NCBI RefSeq assembly: GCF_000312105.1
Contig: NZ_HE978638.1
Span: 302,386 to 366,385 of the forward strand
Length of the DNA: 64,000 nt
Reading direction: 5' to 3'
Source of the DNA: Aeromicrobium massiliense JC14
Lineage (GTDB): Bacteria; Actinomycetota; Actinomycetes; Propionibacteriales; Nocardioidaceae
Shown: positions 58,659 through 64,000 of the stretch, piece by piece
Position numbering within the stretch: position 1 is the first letter of the stretch
Layout of the letters: each line of letters starts with the position of its first letter
The notes under the pieces: model-generated
Databases searched by the model: none
Told to the model about the DNA's origin: nothing
What the model saw: the letters and a program-made list of their open reading frames with translations, nothing else
Position numbers and translations under genes: made by a program

Positions 58659-60113
58659 GTGGCCACAGCATCGTTCCTCGCGGCGGTCGTCGCGCTGGGC
58701 GTCGCCGTGCTCGCCCTGCGCCGCCGTGACGTGTTCGGCACGGGCCTGCTGGCCGTGGCCGGCCTCGCCGTCGCCGCCTGGGACGTCATCGTGCCGCTCG
58801 CCGACGACGACCTCGACCCGACCGGCGTGAGCGACACCCTCTGGCTCCCGGTCATCGCCGTCGCCGCCCAGTGCTTCTACGTCATCGCCCGCCGCGGCGT
58901 CGTCGCGCGCTGGCAGATCCCGCCGCCCGTCCTGGGCCTGTTCGTGGCCTACCCGGCCGTGCTGGTCTCGTTCCTGTGGCCCCGTCGTGACGTGGCGTCG
59001 TTCACCGACGACGGCGCCTTCGTCGCGGTGTGGATCGTCCAGGCGGCGTACTGCGCGACGTTGATCGGCCTCGCGATCGTGGCCATGGCCGAGCGCCGCC
59101 AGCACCGTGACGCGACCCGCCGGCCGCTCCTGCTCCTGATGGTGCTCATGGTGGGGCTGCTCGGCGTCCAGATGGTGCAGCTGCCCGGCGTGCACCTCGT
59201 CGCCACCGCCGCCCTGGTGCTGATCTACCGGCTCGTCGTGGTGGTGCGCTACAACGACCGCGTGCCCGCGCCGGTCGTGAGCCCGCTCGGCGCGCTCGAG
59301 GTGCACGCCTTCGCCTTCGACCACCACGGCCGTCTCGTCGAGGCGACCCGCTCCGCCCTGCGCCTGGTCGGCGCCGCGACCGGACGCGAGCCGCGGACCG
59401 GCGACACGGTGGCCGAGGCCCTCGGCCCGGACGTCGACCTGGGCACCCCCGGCACCGACGGCGTCCTGGTGCTCGGTGCCGGCACCCGCGCCGTCGTCGC
59501 CCAGGCGCGCACGGCCTCGTACCGTCCGCCGCGCTCGGCCGGCCTGGACGGCACGATCCTCACGCTCTGGTACGCCGAGACCGTCACCGGCGCCGGCGGT
59601 GCGTCCCGCGACACCGTCACCGGGGCGCTGACCCGCGGGACGCTCGAGGCCGTCCTGCGCTCGTTCGCCCGGTACGCCACCCGGCACGGGGAGGCGCTGT
59701 CGGTCGCCGTCGTCGACCTGGACCGGTTCAAGCAGGTCAACGACCAGCACGGCCACCTCGCGGGCGACGCGGTGCTGGCCGCGGTCGCCACGCGCCTCAT
59801 GGACGTCGTCGGCGACGCCGGCTGCGTCGGGCGCTACGGCGGCGACGAGATGGTCGTCGTGCTCCCCGGCACGAGCCTGGCCGGGGCCCACGCCCTGGCG
59901 TCCCGGCTCGTGCAGGCCGCCGGCCAGCCGGTGCACGCCGAGGGTCAGCGCCTGGAGCCGTCGGTCAGCGTCGGCGTCGCCCAGCACGTGCCCGGCCAGT
60001 CGGCGACCGACCTGGTGCGAGCGGCGGACGCGGCGATGTACGCGGTGAAGCGCGGCGGTGGCGGAGCGGCTGGCACCTCCCAGCGTGATCTGCGCAACAG
60101 CGCGGGTGCGTAA
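58659..60113 (+). CDS. membrane GGDEF domain protein (diguanylate cyclase)
   Basis: 484 residues. Seven or so membrane helices (about 1-215) are followed by a short PAS-like region (about 225-310) and a C-terminal GGDEF domain (about 325-480): VDLDRFKQVNDQHGHLAGD and CVGRYGGDEMVVVLP. The signature loop is GGDEM rather than GGDEF, the last position being tolerant; catalytic G-G-D-E is intact. No RxxD inhibitory site is seen. It should make c-di-GMP. GTG 58659, after GGAG, is chosen because upstream in-frame starts lie in rnpB; GTG 58587 is an alternative. Confidence 0.83.
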   Translation: MATASFLAAVVALGVAVLALRRRDVFGTGLLAVAGLAVAAWDVIVPLADDDLDPTGVSDTLWLPVIAVAAQCFYVIARRGVVARWQIPPPVLGLFVAYPAVLVSFLWPRRDVASFTDDGAFVAVWIVQAAYCATLIGLAIVAMAERRQHRDATRRPLLLLMVLMVGLLGVQMVQLPGVHLVATAALVLIYRLVVVVRYNDRVPAPVVSPLGALEVHAFAFDHHGRLVEATRSALRLVGAATGREPRTGDTVAEALGPDVDLGTPGTDGVLVLGAGTRAVVAQARTASYRPPRSAGLDGTILTLWYAETVTGAGGASRDTVTGALTRGTLEAVLRSFARYATRHGEALSVAVVDLDRFKQVNDQHGHLAGDAVLAAVATRLMDVVGDAGCVGRYGGDEMVVVLPGTSLAGAHALASRLVQAAGQPVHAEGQRLEPSVSVGVAQHVPGQSATDLVRAADAAMYAVKRGGGGAAGTSQRDLRNSAGA

Positions 60114-60146
60114 CCTCTGCGCAAGTTCGTCGTTCTAGAGGTCACC

Positions 60147-60494
60147 ATGGACGATCTCACCCCGCCCGCAGACCGCGGATTCGTGCACCCTGCGCAGCGT
60201 CTCTCGTCGTTCGGGGGGCCGCGAGAGACGCTGCTGTACGCCGTGCCCGACGCCCAGGCGCAGGCGCGGGTCGTCCGGGCGCTGGAGCGCAGCGACGACG
60301 AGGGGGTCGTCGCCATGTCGCTGCGCTCCGGCCACGAGCACCTGGTCGCCGTCCACTGCGCCCGTACCTGGCCCGCCATGCGCCGGGTGCGGGCGGCGGT
60401 GACGTCCGCCGACCCGGACGCCGTTCAGGTGCTCGGCTCGCGCGGCACCATCGACCTCACGGCCCCCGAGGGCCCCTGGGCGATCAGCGCCTGA
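60147..60494 (+). CDS. small protein of unknown function, 115 aa
   Basis: 115-residue soluble protein with an alpha/beta pattern; RETLLYAVPDAQAQARVVRA and VAMSLRSGHEHLVAVHC suggest a small ferredoxin-like fold, but I recognise no family. AGAGGT stands five bases before the ATG. It lies 33 bases after the GGDEF gene on the same strand and one base before the next small membrane gene, so the three may form an operon. Confidence 0.55.
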   Translation: MDDLTPPADRGFVHPAQRLSSFGGPRETLLYAVPDAQAQARVVRALERSDDEGVVAMSLRSGHEHLVAVHCARTWPAMRRVRAAVTSADPDAVQVLGSRGTIDLTAPEGPWAISA

Positions 60495-60495
60495 C

Positions 60496-60690
60496 ATGGG
60501 CCGCGAGCTGGAGCCGGAGCCGCCCGCTCCCTACCGCTACGCCATCGGCGCCGGTCTGGGCCTGATCGTCGGTGCCGTCGTGGGCGCGGTCATCCACCGT
60601 CCCATCGCCGCGATCGTCGTCGGCGTCGCCGTGGGCCTGGTGGTGGCCTACATCCTGTCGGTGCTCCGCGAAGGAGCCGACCGCTCCTAG
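60496..60690 (+). CDS. small membrane protein, 64 aa
   Basis: 64 residues with two membrane segments (about 14-34 and 37-56; [18 protein letters not shown] and [18 protein letters not shown]) and a charged N-terminus. Function unknown. It starts one base after the stop of the previous gene and overlaps the convergent map gene by four bases at the stops. Confidence 0.6.
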   Translation: MGRELEPEPPAPYRYAIGAGLGLIVGAVVGAVIHRPIAAIVVGVAVGLVVAYILSVLREGADRS

Positions 60691-61535
60691 GGGAGCGTCA
60701 GGATCTCCGCGCCGTCCTCGGTGACCAGCAGCGTGTGCTCGAACTGCGCGGTGCGCGACCGGTCGCGGGTGACCGCCGTCCAGCCGTCGTCCCACAGGTC
60801 CCAGTCGATGCCGCCGAGCGTCAGCATCGGCTCGATGGTGAACGTCATGCCCGCCTGGATGATCGTGTCGGCACTCGGCTCGTCGTAGTGGTAGATCACC
60901 AGGCCGTCGTGGAACGCCGGGCCGACGCCGTGCCCGGTGAAGTCGCGCACGACGCCGTAGCCGAAGCGCTTGGCGTACGACTCGATCACGCGGCCGATGA
61001 CGTTGACCTGACGCCCGGGCCGCACGGCCTTGATGGCGCGCATCGTGGCCTCGTGCGTCCGCTCGACCAGCAGGCGCGACTCCTCGTCGACGTCGCCGAC
61101 CAGGTAGGTCTTGTTCGTGTCGCCGTGGACGCCCCCGACGTACGCGGTGATGTCGATGTTGACGATGTCGCCGTCCTCGAGCGGGCGGTCGTCGGGGATG
61201 CCGTGGCAGATGACCTCGTTGACGCTGCTGCACAGGCTCTTGGGGTACTCGCGGTAGCCCAGCGTGGACGGGTAGGCGCCGTGGTCGCACAGGAACGCGT
61301 GGCCGACGCGGTCGAGCTCGTCGGTGGTGACGCCCGGCGCGATGGCCGCCTCGACGGCGTCCAGGGCCTGCGCGGCGATCCGGCCGGCGACCCGCATGCG
61401 CTCGATCGTGCCGGCATCACGCACGAGCGGGCCGCGGTACGGCAGCGGCGCGGCCTGGCCGACGTACTCGGGACGCTCGATGGACTCGGGCACGGGCAGG
61501 GGGCCGGAGACGGTGCCGGGGACGAGGAGGCTCAC
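60687..61535 (-). CDS. map: methionine aminopeptidase, type I
   Basis: 282-residue metallopeptidase removing N-terminal Met. Metal ligands: Asp in [20 protein letters not shown] (two Asp), His in [14 protein letters not shown], Glu in [11 protein letters not shown] and Glu in AQFEHTLLV. The N-terminal extension (about 40 residues, [19 protein letters not shown]) is the SH3-binding-like tail of mycobacterial MapB-type enzymes. Length is normal for that group. Confidence 0.95.
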   Translation of the reverse strand: MSLLVPGTVSGPLPVPESIERPEYVGQAAPLPYRGPLVRDAGTIERMRVAGRIAAQALDAVEAAIAPGVTTDELDRVGHAFLCDHGAYPSTLGYREYPKSLCSSVNEVICHGIPDDRPLEDGDIVNIDITAYVGGVHGDTNKTYLVGDVDEESRLLVERTHEATMRAIKAVRPGRQVNVIGRVIESYAKRFGYGVVRDFTGHGVGPAFHDGLVIYHYDEPSADTIIQAGMTFTIEPMLTLGGIDWDLWDDGWTAVTRDRSRTAQFEHTLLVTEDGAEILTLP

Positions 61536-61587
61536 CGCTCGAGCCTACCGACGGGCACGCGGACGCGGCCTCGGGCAGGATGGCGCC

Positions 61588-61770
61588 ATGAGCGACACCG
61601 GCCCCTTCTACTTCTGCCTCAAGCACCACACGGTCGAGGGCAAGGACGGCTGCAAGGCGGCCGACCGGCTCGGCCCCTACGACACCCGCGAGGCCGCGTC
61701 CCACGCCCTGGAGTCCGCCGAGGAGCGGACGAAGGCGTGGGACGAGGACCCGAAGTGGAAGGACGACTGA
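61588..61770 (+). CDS. small conserved protein, 60 aa
   Basis: 60-residue acidic soluble protein (FYFCLKHHTVEGKDGCKAA near the start, then a helix RLGPYDTREAASHALESAEE). The Cys-x2-HH-x7-Cys arrangement may bind a metal. It resembles short conserved actinobacterial proteins without assigned function. CAGGAT six bases before the ATG gives a leaderless layout. It is convergent with panB (four-base gap) and divergent from map. Confidence 0.7.
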   Translation: MSDTGPFYFCLKHHTVEGKDGCKAADRLGPYDTREAASHALESAEERTKAWDEDPKWKDD

Positions 61771-61774
61771 GCGC

Positions 61775-62638
61775 TCAGGACTCGAACGAGTGCTCCGTCG
61801 CCGGGAACGTCCCGGCGGCCACGTCGGCGGCGTACTCCTGGGCGGCGGCGAGCATGACGCCGTGCAGGTCGGCGTACTTCTTGACGAAGCGCGGCGCCCG
61901 GCCGGTGCGCAGACCCATCATGTCCTGCCAGACCAGCACCTGGCCGTCGCAGCCGGCGCCCGCGCCGATGCCGATCGTGGGGATGTCGAGCGCCTCGGTC
62001 ACCTGGGCGGCGACCGGCGCCGGCACCATCTCCATGACGATGCTGAACGCGCCCGCGTCCTGGAACGCCCGCGCCTCCTCGATGAGCCGCTGGGCGGCGT
62101 CGCCGCGTCCCTGGACCCGGTAGCCGCCCAGGTTGTGCTCGGCCTGCGGGGTGAAGCCGATGTGGGCCATGACCGGCACGCCGGCGTCGGTCAGCAGCTT
62201 GACCTGCGGCACCATCGCGAGCCCGCCCTCGAGCTTGACCGCGTGGGCGTTCGCCTCCTTCATGAACCGCGCCGCGGTGTCGAACGCCTGCTGCGGCGAG
62301 CCCTGGTAGGAGCCGAACGGCAGGTCGGCCACGACGAGCGCGCGGCGGGCCGAGCGGGTCACGGCGCGCACGAGCGGGATGAGCTCGTCGACCGTGACCG
62401 GCAGCGACGTCTCGTTGCCGTAGACGTTGTTCGAGGCGGAGTCGCCGACCAGCATCACCGGGATGCCGGCCTCGTCGAAGACCTGCGCGGTGTACTGGTC
62501 GTACGCGGTCAGCATCGCGAAGCGCTCGCCCTGCTGCTTCCACTGGCGCAGGTGGTGCGTGCGCACCTTGCGCACGCTGGGGTCGCTGGTCGCGGGGCCG
62601 CCGTACGGCGCGGGCTCCTCGGCGTGGATGTCGTTCAT
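61775..62638 (-). CDS. panB: 3-methyl-2-oxobutanoate hydroxymethyltransferase
   Basis: 287-residue TIM-barrel enzyme for the first committed step of pantothenate synthesis, using methylene-tetrahydrofolate. Motifs: [39 protein letters not shown] (Mg-binding Asp), KLEGG, and [25 protein letters not shown] precedes the ATG 62638. The 71-codon upward extension of the frame is not conserved. It links with coaD in the CoA pathway, though the genes are far apart. Confidence 0.95.
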   Translation of the reverse strand: MNDIHAEEPAPYGGPATSDPSVRKVRTHHLRQWKQQGERFAMLTAYDQYTAQVFDEAGIPVMLVGDSASNNVYGNETSLPVTVDELIPLVRAVTRSARRALVVADLPFGSYQGSPQQAFDTAARFMKEANAHAVKLEGGLAMVPQVKLLTDAGVPVMAHIGFTPQAEHNLGGYRVQGRGDAAQRLIEEARAFQDAGAFSIVMEMVPAPVAAQVTEALDIPTIGIGAGAGCDGQVLVWQDMMGLRTGRAPRFVKKYADLHGVMLAAAQEYAADVAAGTFPATEHSFES

Positions 62639-62736
62639 GGTGTGCTCCTTGCGTCTCTCGCGGCCCGGACGGGTCCACGGATCGGCCCCAGCCTGGCACA
62701 CCGTGCCGGGGGTGCGAGCCGAGGCGTCGCTCACAC

Positions 62737-62751
62737 CCAGGACGACGTCAG
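62737..62751. repeat. 15-bp direct repeat, left copy
   Basis: CCAGGACGACGTCAG, containing the stop codon of the ion-channel gene. An exact second copy lies at 63499-63513, 762 bases away. Confidence 0.8.
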
Positions 62752-63467
62752 ATGATGCGTTCGGAGAGGAGTGCGCGAAGTTCAACGATCTCCGACCGAA
62801 GGGCCCGCAGCTCGTGCTCGGACTCGTCGTCGGAGGCCTCCTGGATGTCACGGACTTGCTCGATCAGCCACGACGCGAACGACGCAGACACCACGCCCAC
62901 GACGGCGATCCCGGAGAACATCAGGGTCGCTGCAACGAATCGTCCCGTCGAGGTGACCGGATACGCATCTCCGTAGCCCACGGTCGTGAGGGTGGTGACG
63001 GTCCACCACAAGGCGTCGCCGAAGGTCTGGATCTGTCCGGCCCCTCCGCGCTCGGCGTCCAGGACGGCGAGCGCCGCGACGAACGAGAGCAGCGACACAG
63101 AACCGACGAGGTACACCCCGACGCGACCACGCAACGAGTGGCCCGCGTATCGATTCAGTGCGGTGAGCAACGTGACCAGCCTGAGGAGCCGCAAGGGGCG
63201 TAGCAGCGGAAGGACGACGACCGCCAGGTCGAGGGGGTTCGCGCGGACGAAGGCCATCCGGTCCCTCGCCAGGCCCAGACGGGCAAGGAAGTCGAAGGCC
63301 AGCAACGCCCACGTCCCCCACACGACCCCGTCGCAGGCGCGCTGCCAAGTCGGTGACAGTTCGGGGTCGAGGATCGGCCACGCGTATGCCCCAAGGAACA
63401 GCACGGTGGACAGCGTGAGGGGGACGTCGAGGGCCCGTTCCCAACGGGCGATGCGGTCGTCTGCCAT
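62748..63467 (-). CDS. voltage-gated-like potassium channel
   Basis: 239-residue membrane channel with six helices. The S4-like voltage sensor is [17 protein letters not shown] (about 89-105), with Arg at every third position. The pore loop and selectivity filter is [19 protein letters not shown] (about 157-175). A short C-terminal coiled coil (about 205-236) probably assists tetramerisation. Codon usage is visibly less GC3-biased than the flanking panB and nadE, and the gene is bracketed by 15-bp direct repeats, suggesting acquisition. Ion preference K+ is inferred from TVGYGD. Confidence 0.9.
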   Translation of the reverse strand: MADDRIARWERALDVPLTLSTVLFLGAYAWPILDPELSPTWQRACDGVVWGTWALLAFDFLARLGLARDRMAFVRANPLDLAVVVLPLLRPLRLLRLVTLLTALNRYAGHSLRGRVGVYLVGSVSLLSFVAALAVLDAERGGAGQIQTFGDALWWTVTTLTTVGYGDAYPVTSTGRFVAATLMFSGIAVVGVVSASFASWLIEQVRDIQEASDDESEHELRALRSEIVELRALLSERII

Positions 63468-63498
63468 GTGGCGAACGCTAGTGGGACGTAGCGCGGAT

Positions 63499-63513
63499 CC
63501 AGGACGACGTCAG
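63499..63513. repeat. 15-bp direct repeat, right copy
   Basis: CCAGGACGACGTCAG spanning the TGA stop of nadE and the 11 bases after it. Exact match to 62737-62751. Confidence 0.8.
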
Positions 63514-64000
63514 GCGTGCTCGCGCCAGCGGTTGGTGATGGGCACGCGACGGTCGCGGCCGAAGTTGCGGCGCGAGATCTTGGGTCCCGGCGGGTACTGG
63601 CGGCGCTTGTACTCGGCCCGGTCGACGAGCGCCACGACGCGCTTGACCACCTCGGGGTCGAAGCCCTCGGCCAGCACGTCGTCGTAGCCCAGGTCGCGGT
63701 CGACGTAGGCGTCCAGGATCGCGTCGAGCACCTCGTACGGCGGCAGCGAGTCCGAGTCGAGCTGACCGGGCCGCAGCTCGGCCGACGGCGGCTTGGCGAT
63801 GGCGTGCTCGGGGATCGGCGGCTGCTGGCCCTGGGTCTCGGCGTGGGCGTTGCGCCAGCGCGACAGCTCCCACACGAGCGTCTTCGGGACGTCCTTGAGC
63901 GGCGCGTAGCCGCCGACGGCGTCGCCGTAGATCGTGGAGTAGCCCGTGGCCAGCTCGGACTTGTTGCCGCACGCGAGCACGAGGTGCCCGTCGCGGTTGG
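63510..64000 (-). CDS. nadE: glutamine-dependent NAD+ synthetase, C-terminal part (cut by window end)
   Basis: 3' part of NadE, which amidates nicotinate adenine dinucleotide to NAD+. The frame runs off the window; upstream residues read NRDGHLVLACGNKSELATGYSTIYG-like sequence (split as NRDGHLVLACGNKSE and LATGYSTIYGD), so the GTG at 63980 is internal. GDAVGGYAPLKDVPKTLV is the synthetase substrate loop, and RRQYPPGPKISRRNFGRDRR with RVPITNRWREHA is the conserved C-terminal tail. The N-terminal glutaminase and ATP-binding P loop lie outside. The stop codon is inside the right copy of the 15-bp repeat. Confidence 0.93.
   Translation of the reverse strand, partial: NRDGHLVLACGNKSELATGYSTIYGDAVGGYAPLKDVPKTLVWELSRWRNAHAETQGQQPPIPEHAIAKPPSAELRPGQLDSDSLPPYEVLDAILDAYVDRDLGYDDVLAEGFDPEVVKRVVALVDRAEYKRRQYPPGPKISRRNFGRDRRVPITNRWREHA

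Overview
The window is high-GC, densely packed chromosomal DNA from an actinobacterium. Its gene content and order (NdgR/LtbR-type IclR regulator divergent from leuCD, DUF3515, DUF3052 beside an AhpE-type peroxiredoxin and homodimeric aceE, DUF3145, RNase H/acid phosphatase fusion, GAF-PP2C-ATPase regulator, DUF222 HNH protein) fit the Actinomycetes, and I infer a member of Nocardioidaceae such as Aeromicrobium or Nocardioides. The genus is not proven by the sequence. Almost all large overlapping ORFs are GC-driven shadows of real genes.

Layout. 1-1140: 3' end of gltX, then tRNA-Gln and two identical tRNA-Glu genes with copied terminators. 1178-5337: a two-gene operon of poorly known proteins, then the DNA alkylation repair pair Ada-AlkA/Ogt and a coiled-coil protein. 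5342-11099: IclR regulator, leuC-leuD, plsC-like, gpsA and a Cys/Met-type PLP enzyme. 11135-14856: ddl, DUF3515 lipoprotein, Lrp-type RAM protein, thiL, M15 peptidase lipoprotein. 14959-22482: rpmB, then dak2(fakA-like)-recG-rsmD-coaD and DUF177-rpmF-rnc-mutM, two classic housekeeping clusters. 22517-28042: dgt, a repeat-bearing spacer, a DUF222 HNH gene with an SOS-like box, dnaG, and a sigma-70 factor whose stop codon lies inside tRNA-Asn. 28113-31083: membrane protein and a VanRS-like two-component system divergent from a VanY-like carboxypeptidase. 31141-35280: alcohol dehydrogenase, MmyB-type regulator, cupin, DUF488, small protein, hydrolase. 35369-41907: CAT-anticodon tRNA, lipoproteins, MFS transporter with a structured leader, DUF2243, DinB, PP2C regulator. 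42093-47370: DUF3145, a membrane-anchored acyl-carrier protein, an Aur1-like PAP2 protein and aceE. 47504-53958: DUF3052, ahpE, tRNA-Val, RecQ-phosphoribosyltransferase fusion, Nif3-like, zinc-ribbon coiled coil, RNase H/phosphatase. 54014-60690: OYE, yaaA, ArsB-like transporter, a Mn2+ riboswitch with its UPF0016 transporter, ACT protein, rnpB, a membrane GGDEF protein and two small ORFs. 60687-64000: map, small ORF, panB, an ion channel flanked by 15-bp direct repeats, and the 3' part of nadE running off the window.

Regulatory themes. At least a dozen genes carry a TANNNT-like -10 hexamer only 6-9 bases before the start codon, the layout of leaderless actinobacterial transcripts. Observations worth a second look are the flanked ion-channel insertion, a dispersed 64-nt palindromic element present twice in opposite orientation, the SOS-box/HNH locus with its tandem repeats, the riboswitch that overlaps the stop codon of the gene before it, the ACP-membrane-Ig fusion and the triple-hairpin MFS leader. 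I found no CRISPR array, no insertion sequence with a transposase, no prophage and no replication origin.
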